Positions 8,749 to 18,268 are shown, numbered from the stretch's first letter. The stretch is DNA of 64,000 nucleotides from Marinobacter excellens HL-55 (GCA_001314845.1 LJZQ01000006.1:83411-147410), one strand, 5' to 3'. The notes: a model not told the origin generated them from the letters alone. A program made the numbers and translations.

Positions 8749-9438
8749 ATGCAGAACCGGGTATTGTTGATTGAGGATGACGACGAGCTGAGAGAGCTGC
8801 TGGCCAGATACCTCACCAACCAGGGCTTCACTGTGCGCGAAGCGGCCAACGGTCAGGATGGTCTGGCGCTGGCGTTGGGGCAGGATTGCGACATTGTGGT
8901 TCTGGATATCATGTTGCCCGACATCAACGGTCTGGATGTACTGCGTGAGCTCAGGAGCCAGACCCATCTGCCGGTGATTTTGCTGACCGCCCGCGGTGAT
9001 GAGACCGACCGGATTGTAGGCTTTGAAGTGGGCGCTGACGACTACATTCCCAAGCCCTGTAATCCCCGCGAGCTGGTTGCGCGGCTACAGGCTTTATTGC
9101 GCAGAATTGCCTGGGACCAGAGGACGGACGTAGATGGTAGCCGTATCTATGGTGATCTTCGGGTTGAGCCCGGGCAGCGGCGGATCTACCAGAGCGACGC
9201 GCCGCTCGAGTTGACCGCCACCGAATACGAAGTGCTGCAGGTATTGCTGGCCCATGCCGGCAGTGTGGTGCGCAAGACCGATTTGATGCAGTGGGCTTTG
9301 GGGAGAAGGCTCGAGGCGTATGACCGAACCCTGGATATGCACATCAGCAATCTTCGCAAAAAACTGGGTAATGATGACCCGCCCAGAATAGAGACAGTCC
9401 GCGGCCTGGGCTACAGTTACCGGGTGCCGGCGGTATGA
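8749..9438 (+). CDS. cpxR: OmpR-family response regulator, CpxR-like
   Basis: The 229-residue protein has a receiver domain (residues 1-115) with acidic pocket residues near 10-12, phospho-acceptor Asp53 in VVLDIMLPD and the conserved lysine in PKPCNP near 104. A winged-helix DNA-binding domain follows, with LELTATEYEVLQVLL and the C-terminal RTLDMHISNLRKKLG...IETVRGLGYSY. It overlaps the kinase gene by four bases (ATGA). The divergent CpxP-like gene and the GTAAA box support the Cpx-type envelope-stress assignment over other OmpR paralogues. Confidence 0.88.
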   Translation: MQNRVLLIEDDDELRELLARYLTNQGFTVREAANGQDGLALALGQDCDIVVLDIMLPDINGLDVLRELRSQTHLPVILLTARGDETDRIVGFEVGADDYIPKPCNPRELVARLQALLRRIAWDQRTDVDGSRIYGDLRVEPGQRRIYQSDAPLELTATEYEVLQVLLAHAGSVVRKTDLMQWALGRRLEAYDRTLDMHISNLRKKLGNDDPPRIETVRGLGYSYRVPAV

Positions 9439-10751
9439 AACGATTCATGTTCCCCTTGTTCTGGCGTATTTTTCTGTCGATCTGGCTGGCAATGGCAATC
9501 ACCGTGGTTGCCAGTAATCTGGCAACCCGTTATTTGCTTGACCGGGAGCGTCAGGCCATTGAACGCCAGGTAGGCTTGCACGAAGTCGCTCGGGAGGCGC
9601 TGGATCTGCGCATTCAGGACAACCGCGGCGAAATGTGGCGATTTCTTCGGACGGAAGGGGAGCGACTTCAGCTGCACTTGATGCTCATCGAGAAAGAGCG
9701 AGGGCATCACCGCCTGCCCCGCAATATTCGCGAGCGTATCCAGTCCGGCTGGTATCCCAACAAACCGGCCGTGATTGATCTTGATGAAGGCTTTCAGCTA
9801 GTGGCGTGGCCGCGAATGGGCGGAGAGGGGTGGCTGGACCCCCGTTTGTTCCGATTTGTCGAATTCGGCCTGGCGTTTATTCTGATCTCCCTGGCGTGTT
9901 GGTGGATCGCCCGACTGGTTTCCCGCCCGCTCCGGCACATGGAAGGCACCGCCCGTGCTATTGCCGAGGGTGACACCGGCTTGCGAGTAACCAACCGTAT
10001 TGCTCGTCGTCGCGATGAGGTGGGACAGCTGGCCACTGCCTTCAACGCCATGACGGATCGTTTGTGCCAGTTGCTGGATCGGCAGAACCATCTGCTACGG
10101 GATATCTCCCATGATTTGAGAACGCCGCTGGCCCGGCAGCGGGTGGCGATTGAGCTGGCCAGCGACGCGGGTGCCGACAGGGCACTGATGGACAGTATCC
10201 TGCGCCAGAACGAACGGCTGGAAACCATGACAGGTCAGATTCTGACGCTGTATCGGGTTTCCGAGAACGGCGGTTCTATCGGACGAGAGCCGGTTAAACC
10301 ACTGGTGCTGATTAATCGGGTACTGGGTGACGCAGCCGACTACGCCGAGCATCGGGGGGTCGACTGCAACCTGGTCGCGGCCGATGACACAAGGGCCATT
10401 TCGGTCTTGGGCGATGCCGGCCTGTTACAGCGCGCCTTCGACAACGTGTTGCAGAATGCCCTGGACCACACCCCGCCGGGGAAAGCCATCAAGGTGTCGC
10501 TGTCGACGGTTGCGGAGCGCATTGAGGTGGTTGTGGCAGATGAAGGTCCGGGAGCACCGGATGACCTGTTGTCGCACCTGTTCGAGCCGTTCTTTCGTGC
10601 GGACAAGTCCAGAGGTGGTAAAGGCTGGGGGCTTGGTCTGGCCATTGCCCGCGACATCGTTAATGCACACGATGGCACTATTGTGGCGGGCAATCGGCCG
10701 GACGGCGGATTGCAGGTCACCATCCAGTTACCGATTTTTATCGGCGATTGA
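9435..10751 (+). CDS. cpxA: Sensor histidine kinase, CpxA-like
   Basis: The 438 residues contain a membrane helix (about 10-30), a periplasmic region of roughly 105 residues, a second helix (about 142-160), a HAMP linker (RPLRHMEGTARAIAEGD), the H-box LLRDISHDLRTPL with His226, the N-box NVLQNALDHTP and the G-boxes DEGPGAPDD and GKGWGLGLAI. It phosphorylates the upstream regulator. The periplasmic domain is where a CpxP-type protein would act. Its last 24 bases overlap the end of the small gene on the other strand. Confidence 0.87.
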   Translation: MKRFMFPLFWRIFLSIWLAMAITVVASNLATRYLLDRERQAIERQVGLHEVAREALDLRIQDNRGEMWRFLRTEGERLQLHLMLIEKERGHHRLPRNIRERIQSGWYPNKPAVIDLDEGFQLVAWPRMGGEGWLDPRLFRFVEFGLAFILISLACWWIARLVSRPLRHMEGTARAIAEGDTGLRVTNRIARRRDEVGQLATAFNAMTDRLCQLLDRQNHLLRDISHDLRTPLARQRVAIELASDAGADRALMDSILRQNERLETMTGQILTLYRVSENGGSIGREPVKPLVLINRVLGDAADYAEHRGVDCNLVAADDTRAISVLGDAGLLQRAFDNVLQNALDHTPPGKAIKVSLSTVAERIEVVVADEGPGAPDDLLSHLFEPFFRADKSRGGKGWGLGLAIARDIVNAHDGTIVAGNRPDGGLQVTIQLPIFIGD

Positions 10752-10943
10752 TGTTTTTTTTGCGGGCGGCGTGGGGTGCTTTGTCTCGGCCTCCTCGTCA
10801 TCCGGTTTAAGATGAACGGCGGATGAAAAATCGATGCCTTCCTGTAATTCGTCGTCATCATAGCGAATGCCGCAGGCGGCTTTTCGGATTTTTGCCGGAC
10901 TGGCGGTGCCGGGCTTTTGGTTGTCATTGTCGTCGGATGTCAT
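10728..10943 (-). CDS. Small hydrophilic protein of unknown function
   Basis: From the ATG at 10943 the frame codes for 71 residues: a polar start (MTSDDNDNQKPGTASPAKIRKAACGIRYDDDELQEGIDF), then an acidic middle and a Lys/Pro tail. The GAGG ribosome site eight bases upstream supports this start over the in-frame ATG at 10955, which lies before it. No signal peptide or known motif is seen. The start lies only 10 bases from the divergent yigZ start, and the stop overlaps cpxA. That the region is coding rather than spacer is likely but not certain. Confidence 0.55.
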   Translation of the reverse strand: MTSDDNDNQKPGTASPAKIRKAACGIRYDDDELQEGIDFSSAVHLKPDDEEAETKHPTPPAKKTSIADKNR

Positions 10944-10953
10944 AGGGTGCCTC

Positions 10954-11559
10954 ATGAACAAAGATTACCCGATCCCTGCAGGATACCTTGAGCGAGAAAC
11001 GGAAGTGAAGAAGAGCCGTTTTATCGCCCGGGTATACCCGGTCGGAAGTCGTGATGAAGTGCGGGAGCGCGTGGCCGAGGCGCACAAGGATTACCCGGAC
11101 GCTCGCCATGTGTGCTGGGGCTACCAGATTGGCCGGCCGGGTTCGGCGGCAGAGGCCGCGACGAATGACGATGGTGAGCCCTCAGGTACCGCTGGCAAAC
11201 CCATTTTGAATGTTATTCAGCATAAGGATATGGGCGACGTGCTGGTGATCGTGATTCGCTATTTCGGCGGTATCAAGCTGGGCGCGGGTGGTTTGGTGCG
11301 TGCTTATGCCGGTGCCGCCGAGAGTGTGCTTTCTGAAGTGTCGCGTGTGATACAGCAGGCTCGGCTGCAGGCCCGGATAGGGCTTGATTTTGCTGATGAG
11401 CAGCCCCTGAGGCACTGGTGTGAGGGGCACGAAGGCATCGTCGACTCAATTGATTACAGTGCCCGGGTAGAGGCCTTGGTTTCGTTGCCAGAAACCAGGC
11501 AAAGTGAATTTGCTGCGTTTTGTGATGCCCAGAAGCTGGATTACCGTTTTGAAATCTGA
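10954..11559 (+). CDS. yigZ: YigZ / IMPACT family protein (UPF0029)
   Basis: A 201-residue protein that follows the YigZ pattern: EVKKSRFIARV near the start, YPDARHVCWGYQIG, SDDGEPSGTAGKP-like TNDDGEPSGTAGKPIL, and VIVIRYFGGIKLGAGGLVRAYAGAA. The N-terminal UPF0029 domain is followed by a small ferredoxin-like domain. The family is linked to translation stress through the eukaryotic IMPACT homologues, but its role in bacteria is not settled. An upstream in-frame start at 10867 would overlap the divergent gene and has no better ribosome site, so I prefer the ATG at 10954. Confidence 0.9.
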   Translation: MNKDYPIPAGYLERETEVKKSRFIARVYPVGSRDEVRERVAEAHKDYPDARHVCWGYQIGRPGSAAEAATNDDGEPSGTAGKPILNVIQHKDMGDVLVIVIRYFGGIKLGAGGLVRAYAGAAESVLSEVSRVIQQARLQARIGLDFADEQPLRHWCEGHEGIVDSIDYSARVEALVSLPETRQSEFAAFCDAQKLDYRFEI

Positions 11560-11632
11560 CCTAAGGGGCGAGCCGAACTCTCGTTGCTGGGCGTATACTG
11601 AAAACAAGAACCTACCTTGTGGGAGAAAACCT

Positions 11633-12160
11633 ATGCGTATTCTGCTTACCGCTGTCATGGTCGCCGTTTTGGCGGGGTGTGCCAGCAACGTGGTCACGGA
11701 TTACAACTCTGCGACGGTCTTCGGCAATTACACCAGTTGGGCTTATGCGCCCTCTCAACAAGAAAGCAGGGTGACCTCGCTGGACGATGCCAGGGTTCGC
11801 ACGGCAATAGAACGTGAACTCAACCGTAAGGCTCTGAAACAAACAACAGATACCGAGGCAGACCTGTTGATCAGCTGGCAGATAATGCCAGAGGAGCGGT
11901 TGGAGCAGGTGGGCGTTGGTCTCGGCTTCGGTTTTGGTCGCGGTAATTTGGGTTGGGGGGTGTCTGCACCGCCACCGGTCAGAGAAATTACCGAGGGCAA
12001 ACTGGTGATCGAGTTGGCGGACCGTCGAAATTCTGAGGTTATCTGGCGTGCGGCCAGTCGGCGCTATCTGAACGAAAACCAGTCTCCGGAAACCCGTCGC
12101 AAGCTGATTGATGAGGTTGTCTCCGAGATGTTTTCGAAATACCCTCCGGGCCTGAACTGA
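11633..12160 (+). CDS. DUF4136 family lipoprotein
   Basis: The ATG at 11633 follows a GGGAG ribosome site and opens a lipoprotein signal (MRILLTAVMVAVLAGC; lipidated Cys at residue 16). The 175-residue precursor has the DUF4136 outline: an early YNSATVFGNYTSWAY segment, a middle DLLISWQIMPEERL, a glycine-rich turn (GVGLGFGFGRGNLGWG) and ITEGKLVIELADRRNSEVIWRA near the C-terminus. It is probably outer-membrane bound; no function is known for the family. A longer in-frame ORF beginning at 11504 lacks any signal peptide and overlaps yigZ, so it was not used. Confidence 0.82.
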   Translation: MRILLTAVMVAVLAGCASNVVTDYNSATVFGNYTSWAYAPSQQESRVTSLDDARVRTAIERELNRKALKQTTDTEADLLISWQIMPEERLEQVGVGLGFGFGRGNLGWGVSAPPPVREITEGKLVIELADRRNSEVIWRAASRRYLNENQSPETRRKLIDEVVSEMFSKYPPGLN

Positions 12161-12181
12161 TCACCAGACAGGATTTCATTG

Positions 12182-12541
12182 ATGGGTATGAAGAAGCGAG
12201 AAGGCGGTCTGGTTTTTTCTACAGAGCAGGGCCGCATGTGTCCAGAATGCCGTCATCCGGTTGCCGACTGCGTCTGCGGGCAACCAGCCCGGCCGGCCGG
12301 CGATGGCGTGGTGAGGGTAAGCCGTGAGACCAAGGGCCGAAAAGGCAAAGGCGTTACGCTGATTACAGGCATACCGCTGGATGACAACGAACTGAAGGCC
12401 TACACCAAAGTGCTAAAAGCCAAATGCGGCACAGGTGGTACAGTAAAAGACGGCGTGGTGGAGATTCAGGGCGATCAGCGGGATATTCTGGTGCCTCTGC
12501 TCCAGCAGAAAGGATGGACCGTCAAACGGGCGGGTGGCTGA
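12182..12541 (+). CDS. yciH: SUI1/eIF1-like translation factor YciH
   Basis: The 119-residue protein has a short N-terminal region with a CPECRHPVADCVC cysteine pair arrangement (a possible small zinc knuckle) and a C-terminal SUI1 fold: GRKGKGVTLITGI, LKAKCGTGGTVKDGVVEIQGDQRD and a final QKGWTVKRAG. This is the bacterial YciH family, related to eIF1, which can affect initiation fidelity. The ATG at 12182 sits well after an AGGA; a TTG one codon earlier is possible. It follows the lipoprotein gene closely on the same strand. Confidence 0.9.
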   Translation: MGMKKREGGLVFSTEQGRMCPECRHPVADCVCGQPARPAGDGVVRVSRETKGRKGKGVTLITGIPLDDNELKAYTKVLKAKCGTGGTVKDGVVEIQGDQRDILVPLLQQKGWTVKRAGG

Positions 12542-12578
12542 CGTTCGATCAACCGTAGATTCTCGAGGGGAGTGAGGC

Positions 12579-13832
12579 ATGCAGGTACTGGTACTGGGGG
12601 CTGGGGTCGTTGGTGTGACTACGGCCTGGTATCTTCAGGCACAGGGTCACCAGGTTACCGTCGTTGATCGCCAGAGCTTGTCGGGTCTGGAGACCAGTTA
12701 TGCCAACGGTGGTCAGGTTTCGGTGTCTCATGCGGAGCCCTGGGCCAATCCGTCGGCCCCACTGAAAGTCATGAAGTGGCTGTTTCGGCCCGATGCGCCG
12801 CTGTTGTTCCGTCCACGGCTCGACTTGTACCAGTGGCGGTGGGCACTGTCGTTTCTGACTCAGTGCACCTCTGCGAAAGCCGCCTACAATATTCGCCAGA
12901 TGGTCAACCTTGGCACTTACAGCCGATCCCGTTTACAGGCGTTGCGTAAAGAAGCCAATCTGGATTACGACCATCTGGAAAAAGGCATTCTGCATTTTTA
13001 TACCAATCCTGAAGAGTTTGATGCGGCTCTGGAGCCAGCCCGCATCATGCGGGATCTGGGTTGTGACCGGCAGGTGATTGACGCCGAGCGCGCGGTAGAG
13101 CTGGAGCCCGCGCTGGCCCCGATACGCCGTCGTATTGCCGGGGCAACCTTCACGGCTGACGACGAGAGCGGTGATGCCAGAAAGTTCACCCAGGCCCTTG
13201 CCCGTCGCTGTGAGGAGGCGGGGGTGGAGTTCCTGTATGGCACAGAGGTGCTGGATTTCGACCGGGTCGGCGATCGCATACTGGGTGTTCAGGTGCTCAG
13301 GGAAGGCCGGCATCAAACTCTGAGAGCCGACAGTTATGTTCTGAGCCTTGGGAGTTTCAGTGCTGTGCTGGCCCGAAGGCTAGGCTTGTTCCTGAATATC
13401 TACCCGGCCAAGGGCTACTCGATCACGGTGCCGGTCAAGAGCCAGGAGGCTGCTTTCAACGTCAGCCTGACGGACGATGAATACAAGCTGGTGTATTCAA
13501 GGCTGGGCGACCGGATGCGCGTGGCGGGAACTGCTGAACTGAACGGCTACAGCCGCGATCTGAACTACACCCGATGCCGCGCAATCGTTCGCCGAGCGGC
13601 CGAGATCATGCCAGAGGCTGGCGAGTGGGATAAGGCGGAGTTCTGGACCGGACTGCGGCCGACCACGCCGTCCAATGTGCCTTATATTGGTAAAAGCCAT
13701 TTCACCAATCTGTACCTGAACACTGGCCACGGGACGTTGGGCTGGACTCACTCCTGTGGCTCGGCGGCGGCGTTGGCCGACATCGTTGACGGGCGAAAGC
13801 CTGAGGTGGATTTTGCGTTTGCCGGGATTTAA
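12579..13832 (+). CDS. dadA: D-amino acid dehydrogenase small subunit
   Basis: The 417-residue flavoprotein starts with the FAD-binding VLGAGVVGVTTAWYLQAQGH motif and shows the DadA-typical SYANGGQVSVSHAEPWANP, TADDESGDARKF, AKGYSITVPV, RVAGTAELNGYS and the closing GHGTLGWTHSCGSA. It oxidises D-amino acids (D-alanine in particular) to 2-oxo acids at the inner face of the membrane, feeding electrons to the respiratory chain. A GGGGAG site precedes the ATG. No alanine racemase gene is adjacent, unlike many dadAX operons. A strong terminator follows. Confidence 0.93.
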   Translation: MQVLVLGAGVVGVTTAWYLQAQGHQVTVVDRQSLSGLETSYANGGQVSVSHAEPWANPSAPLKVMKWLFRPDAPLLFRPRLDLYQWRWALSFLTQCTSAKAAYNIRQMVNLGTYSRSRLQALRKEANLDYDHLEKGILHFYTNPEEFDAALEPARIMRDLGCDRQVIDAERAVELEPALAPIRRRIAGATFTADDESGDARKFTQALARRCEEAGVEFLYGTEVLDFDRVGDRILGVQVLREGRHQTLRADSYVLSLGSFSAVLARRLGLFLNIYPAKGYSITVPVKSQEAAFNVSLTDDEYKLVYSRLGDRMRVAGTAELNGYSRDLNYTRCRAIVRRAAEIMPEAGEWDKAEFWTGLRPTTPSNVPYIGKSHFTNLYLNTGHGTLGWTHSCGSAAALADIVDGRKPEVDFAFAGI

Positions 13833-13843
13833 TTCATGGCCAT

Positions 13844-13881
13844 AAAAAAGCCGGCAGTTGGGAGTAACTGCCGGCTTTTTT
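13844..13881. terminator. Bidirectional rho-independent terminator
   Basis: A perfect 16-base inverted repeat, AAAAAAGCCGGCAGTT and its complement, has a six-base loop and ends in a T run on both strands. It lies between the stops of convergent dadA and the acyl-CoA ligase and should end both transcripts. Confidence 0.92.
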
Positions 13882-13894
13882 GTTTGTGGGTTTA

Positions 13895-15541
13895 TCAGTC
13901 TTTCAACTGATCCCGAATCAGTTTCTTGTTGATCTTGCCAACACTGGTCTTCGGAATGTCCTCAACAAAGTCGATTTGTTCGGGAATGGCCCACTTGTTG
14001 ATGTCGCCACTCTCAACGAACTTGCTCAGGTGCTGCTGGATATCTTTCAGCGACACGTCTTCGCCGGGCTTCAGGGTGACCAGGGCGTAAGGCCGCTCAC
14101 CCCATTTCTCGTCCGGCACACCGACCACGGCGGCGCCGGCGACGGCCGGATGCTGGCTGATCAGGTTTTCCAGATCCAGTGACGACAGCCATTCACCACC
14201 GGTCTTGATCACATCCTTGATGCGGTCTTTGATGGTCAGCGTGTTGTCGGGCTCCATGGATGCGACATCGCCGGTATGCAGCCAGCCACCCTGCCACAGG
14301 TCTTCGCCTTTTTGCGGTTCTTTGAAATAACTCTGTGTCAGCCAGGGCGAGCGAGCCACTACCTCGCCTTTGGCTTCACCATCGTGGGGCACCGGATTGC
14401 CGTCGGGGTCGACGATTTCCAGCTCGACCAGCGGCGCGGCAATGCCGGTTTTCACCCGGATGGCGGTCTGCTGTTCCAGCGGCAGTTCCATGTCTTCCGG
14501 CTTGAGGTGAGACGCACTTAGCAATGGACAGGTTTCAGACATACCGTAGGCGGTGTACATCTTGATGCCAAGCCTGGCGCCGGCATCACACAGGCCTTTG
14601 GTCAATGCGCTACCGCCGATCAGCACGTGCCAGTTGGTCAGGTCGGCGGTCTTGATGGATTCGGTGGCCATCATCATCTGCATGATGGTGGGTACGCAGT
14701 GCGAGAAAGTGACTTTGTGTTCTTTCAGCAAGTCGACCAGCAGTTCTGGCTCATAACGGCCAGGGTAGACTTGCTTGATGCCCATCATGGTAGCGGCGTA
14801 GGGCACGCCCCAGGCGTGGACGTGGAACATCGGAGTCAGCGGCATGTACACCGACGATGAACGCAGCAGTGGCATCTCATCAAACGAGGCCACAGTGCCG
14901 GTCATTACCAGGGTGTGCAGCACCAGTTGACGATGGCTGAAGTACACGCCCTTTGGGTTGCCGGTGGTGCCAGTGGTGTAAAACGTGGTGGCAACACTGT
15001 TCTCGTCAAAGTCCGGGAAATCGAACTGGTTGTCGGCTTTGGCCAGCAAGGCTTCATAGTCACCGATCGTGTCGACCGATGTCGACTTGGCGGAGTCGCT
15101 GTCGGTCAGCTGAATCCAGGTCTTGACGGTCTTGATTTCGTCTTTGACGCCTTCGATGATCGGCAGGAAGTCATCGTGCACCAGCACCACGTCGTCTTCA
15201 GCATGATTCATGGTGTAGACAATTTGCTCGGGCGACAGTCGTACGTTAACGGTGTGAAGGATGGCGCCGATCATGGGAATAGCGAAGAAGCACTCCAGGT
15301 AGCGTGGTGTGTCCCAGTCCATCACCGCCACCGTATCACCGGCCTTTACGCCGGCGTCGGTCAGAGCATTGGCCAGGCGATGGATGCGGTCTACAAGATC
15401 GGTGTAGGTGTATTTGCTTCGGTTAGCATAGATGATTTCCTGGTCCGGATTGTATCGGGGACCGGACAGCAGGAGTTGCTTGATCAGAAGGGGGTATTGG
15501 TGAGCGTTTTCGGCCGCTGGGAGAATGCGGGTTTTTGTCAT
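13895..15541 (-). CDS. Medium-chain fatty acyl-CoA ligase, AlkK-like
   Basis: From the ATG at 15541 (after GAGGTG) the protein has 548 residues, close to AlkK of Pseudomonas. It has the AMP-binding signature TTFYTTGTTGNPKGV, the YTAYGMSETCPL motif, GWLHTGDVASMEPDNTLTIKDRIKD and the C-terminal catalytic lysine in PKTSVGKINKK. It activates fatty acids to acyl-CoA via acyl-AMP, the step after alkane oxidation to fatty acid. The frame is open upstream to 15655, but that extension would leave no ribosome site and reach into mrpG. It lies 46 bases after mrpG on the same strand. Confidence 0.88.
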   Translation of the reverse strand: MTKTRILPAAENAHQYPLLIKQLLLSGPRYNPDQEIIYANRSKYTYTDLVDRIHRLANALTDAGVKAGDTVAVMDWDTPRYLECFFAIPMIGAILHTVNVRLSPEQIVYTMNHAEDDVVLVHDDFLPIIEGVKDEIKTVKTWIQLTDSDSAKSTSVDTIGDYEALLAKADNQFDFPDFDENSVATTFYTTGTTGNPKGVYFSHRQLVLHTLVMTGTVASFDEMPLLRSSSVYMPLTPMFHVHAWGVPYAATMMGIKQVYPGRYEPELLVDLLKEHKVTFSHCVPTIMQMMMATESIKTADLTNWHVLIGGSALTKGLCDAGARLGIKMYTAYGMSETCPLLSASHLKPEDMELPLEQQTAIRVKTGIAAPLVELEIVDPDGNPVPHDGEAKGEVVARSPWLTQSYFKEPQKGEDLWQGGWLHTGDVASMEPDNTLTIKDRIKDVIKTGGEWLSSLDLENLISQHPAVAGAAVVGVPDEKWGERPYALVTLKPGEDVSLKDIQQHLSKFVESGDINKWAIPEQIDFVEDIPKTSVGKINKKLIRDQLKD

Positions 15542-15587
15542 GGTGTCCACCTCTTCGACGTCTTGTTGAATGGTTGTTTTTATTGAT

Positions 15588-16007
15588 TCAGTCCTCGTCA
15601 TCCTCGCTACGCTTTTTGTGCGTGGGCGGGATAACGCTTTCCGGGGCGGGTTCAAATCCGCTGTAAAGGCTGTGGGTTCTCTCGTCGTAATTGTCTTTCA
15701 GTTCATCCTTTATGGTGCCTTCCCATAAGGGTGTGCCCAGGAAATAACCGGCACGACCAATAACGTGGGCCGCGATGGGGGCGGTAATCAGAATAAAGAT
15801 AACGATGGCGAAGGCCCGGGTGAACACCACCACATCAGCAAAGTGCATGGCTACACCAGCCATAGTCATCATGGCACCCATGGCGCCGGCTTTGGTGGAG
15901 GCATGCATCCGTGTAGGCAGATCCGGCAGCCGAAGGATGCCGACCGCCGCCAGAATCATAAAGCCGGCACCGGTCAGCAGCAGTATGGAAACAATCAGTT
16001 CACTCAC
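15588..16007 (-). CDS. mrpG: Mrp antiporter subunit G
   Basis: MrpG of 139 residues starting at the GTG at 16007, eight bases after GGAGG; an ATG further upstream would lie inside mrpF without such a site. It has three membrane helices with the family motif GILRLPDLPTRMHASTKAGAMGA and an unusually long, charged cytoplasmic tail (about 40 residues ending KKRSEDDED). It is the last gene of the seven-gene Mrp operon and overlaps mrpF by eight bases. It is needed for assembly of the Na+/H+ antiporter complex in known systems. Confidence 0.92.
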   Translation of the reverse strand: MSELIVSILLLTGAGFMILAAVGILRLPDLPTRMHASTKAGAMGAMMTMAGVAMHFADVVVFTRAFAIVIFILITAPIAAHVIGRAGYFLGTPLWEGTIKDELKDNYDERTHSLYSGFEPAPESVIPPTHKKRSEDDED

Positions 16008-16272
16008 TCTTGCGTCCTCCTCGCTCCAGGAAGCGGGCAAAACCAACAGCGGTCAGAAACGCCGTCAGTGCAATAACGATGGCGACATCCAGCAGGCTCG
16101 AGACCCCGGTGTCAATGGCATGGACGCCAACATAACCGACCACGATGGAGGCAATCAGTTCCAGGGATACCACACGGTCGGGCAGCGATGGCCCTTTAGT
16201 CAGCCGGATAAACGCAAATAGCAGCGCCACCGACAGCATGAAATAGACAATATTGATAACAACACTCAGCAT
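16000..16272 (-). CDS. mrpF: Mrp antiporter subunit F
   Basis: A 90-residue membrane protein with three hydrophobic helices and the MrpF pattern RLTKGPSLPDRVVSLELIASIVVGY. Its length equals that of known MrpF/MnhF proteins. It sits 11 bases after mrpE and overlaps mrpG. Within the antiporter it is one of the small structural subunits of the membrane arm. Confidence 0.92.
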   Translation of the reverse strand: MLSVVINIVYFMLSVALLFAFIRLTKGPSLPDRVVSLELIASIVVGYVGVHAIDTGVSSLLDVAIVIALTAFLTAVGFARFLERGGRKSE

Positions 16273-16283
16273 GCTTCAGCTCC

Positions 16284-16757
16284 TCAGCGCATGATCTTCA
16301 GTATCCGGAACTCAAGTTCCTTGAGATCCTTGCGCAACTGCTCCTCATCCTGAAGGAACATGGCATGAATATAGAGAACCCGCCGATCATCTGAGACGTC
16401 CAGGCTTAATGTGCCGGGGGTCAGGGAGATGAAGCTGCTCAGGAACATGATCTCGGCATCACTGTGTGCCTCCATCTCATAGGCGATCACGCCGGGCTTC
16501 ATGTACCAGACCGGCGTGGCAACGTCGTAAGCGACCCGGAAGTTCGCCTTGATCAGCTCTTTGATAAAGAACAGGGAAAACGAAATCAGCCTGGGCAGCC
16601 GGCGCGAATACCCCTTGAGCGCCGGAACATGCTTCTGCAGGACCATGAGTGCCAGATAGCCGAAGATCAGGCCGGCAAGCAGGTTCCAGGCAGTAAACGA
16701 TCCGCTCAGGGCAACCCAGGCCAGCGCCAGACAGACGTTCCAGAAAAATCCGATCAT
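16284..16757 (-). CDS. mrpE: Mrp antiporter subunit E
   Basis: The 157-residue protein has two N-terminal membrane helices and a soluble C-terminal domain with the family segment ELIKANFRVAYDVATPVWYMKPGVIAYE and FLSSFISLTPGTLSLDVSDDRRVLYIHAM. It overlaps the end of mrpD by four bases, so translation is coupled. MrpE is needed for full antiport activity in model organisms. Confidence 0.92.
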   Translation of the reverse strand: MIGFFWNVCLALAWVALSGSFTAWNLLAGLIFGYLALMVLQKHVPALKGYSRRLPRLISFSLFFIKELIKANFRVAYDVATPVWYMKPGVIAYEMEAHSDAEIMFLSSFISLTPGTLSLDVSDDRRVLYIHAMFLQDEEQLRKDLKELEFRILKIMR

Positions 16758-18268
16758 GGCTGATTACCTCCTAACACCGCATCGATATACAGTTGCGGGT
16801 TCATCAGCTGCTTGGCCGACATTTCTGCCAATTCATAGATTGGCTGGCCATAAAGACCGATGATCAAGGTGCAGATGGCCAGACTAACCATGGGGACGTA
16901 ATAGGCCCAGGCGTGCTTCTCATTCAGCTTGCCTTTGAGCTCTTCAGTGTTGTGTACGTGATCCGGAATTTTCTTCCAGAACACCTCAGCCCAGATCTTG
17001 ATCATCGAGTAAAGCGTGAGCAGTCCCACCAGCAGGGCAACAAAGGTCACCAGATAGGCTTCGGCTTCCAGCGCGGCGCGGATGATCACAAACTTGGCAA
17101 AAAAGCCCGAGAGCGGCGGTATGCCCGCCAGTGATAGCGCGGGGATCAGGAACAACACAGCCAGCAGCGGACGGTACTTGTAGACGCCGCCAAGATTCTT
17201 GAGTTCATAGCTGCCCAGCAGGCGGTAAGTAAAGCCGCTGACAAGGAACAGGTTCGTCTTAACGATGATGTGGTGCATGATGTAGAACACACCACCAATG
17301 ATGGCCAAGGGTGTGTACAGAGCGAGCCCGAGCATCATGTAGCCGATCTGGCTGACGATGTGGAACGACAGGATGCGCCGGAACTCGAACTGAGCAGCCG
17401 CGCCCAGCACACCGGTCAGCATGGTCAGTGTGGCCGCCCACAGCAGAATGTTGTGGGTGTAGTCGACATCCTGAGTGAATATCAGTGTGAACATCCGGAA
17501 CAGGGCATACACGCCGACTTTGGTCAGCAGACCGGCAAACAGCGCCGATACAGCAACCTGAGGCGTATGGTAGGAAGCCGGAAGCCAGAAAAACAGAGGA
17601 AATGCCGCCGCCTTGATGCCGAACGAGACCATGAACATCATGGCGACCACGGTAATCATTCCCGGATCTTCCACCTGGCTGACTTTCTGGGCGATGTCTG
17701 CCATATTCAGGGTGCCAACCATGCCGTAAAGCAGGCCAACGGCCGACAGGAAAATGGCCGAAGAGAACAGGTTGAGGGTGACGTATTTAATGGCGCCTTC
17801 CATCTGAGCCCGCTCGCCGCCGAGGGTCAGCAGGGCGAACGATGCCAGCAGCATCACTTCAAACCAGACGAACAGGTTGAAGATGTCGCCGGTCAGGAAA
17901 GAGCCGGCGACACCGGCCAACAACAGATGCATCAGCGGATAATAGCCGAACTTTTCGTGCCCGCGTGGGGTCGACGCAAGCGAATAAATCGCAATTGCCA
18001 GACCGATAATGCCAGTCAATACAATCATGATGGCAGCCAGTACGTCGGCGACAAAGACGATGCTGAAGGGCGCTGGCCAGTTGCCCATCTGCATGATGAC
18101 AAAACCATGCTCAGTGGTCGACATCAGCAGCCAGATACCGCTCCAAAGCAGCAAAATATTGGCCAGTACCGCCAGAATGCGCTGATAGCGAACCGAGCGC
18201 CAGAGCGATAATGACAACGCACCGGCAGTCAGCGGGATCAGTACAGGAAGAATCAGTTCCGGGCTCAA
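16754..18268 (-). CDS. mrpD: Mrp antiporter subunit D (NuoN-like)
   Basis: A 504-residue polytopic protein of the complex I antiporter-like family. It has the conserved [24 protein letters not shown] helix, [34 protein letters not shown] and the [14 protein letters not shown] loop that carry the proton-channel residues. It is about the expected length. It overlaps mrpC upstream and mrpE downstream by four bases each. With MrpA it carries out cation/proton exchange across the inner membrane. Confidence 0.94.
   Translation of the reverse strand: MSPELILPVLIPLTAGALSLSLWRSVRYQRILAVLANILLLWSGIWLLMSTTEHGFVIMQMGNWPAPFSIVFVADVLAAIMIVLTGIIGLAIAIYSLASTPRGHEKFGYYPLMHLLLAGVAGSFLTGDIFNLFVWFEVMLLASFALLTLGGERAQMEGAIKYVTLNLFSSAIFLSAVGLLYGMVGTLNMADIAQKVSQVEDPGMITVVAMMFMVSFGIKAAAFPLFFWLPASYHTPQVAVSALFAGLLTKVGVYALFRMFTLIFTQDVDYTHNILLWAATLTMLTGVLGAAAQFEFRRILSFHIVSQIGYMMLGLALYTPLAIIGGVFYIMHHIIVKTNLFLVSGFTYRLLGSYELKNLGGVYKYRPLLAVLFLIPALSLAGIPPLSGFFAKFVIIRAALEAEAYLVTFVALLVGLLTLYSMIKIWAEVFWKKIPDHVHNTEELKGKLNEKHAWAYYVPMVSLAICTLIIGLYGQPIYELAEMSAKQLMNPQLYIDAVLGGNQP

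Noticed and set aside
17270..18211. Plus-strand ORF of 313 residues opposite mrpD
   Set aside because: Very polar Gln/His-rich composition typical of the complement of membrane-protein genes; mrpD is intact.
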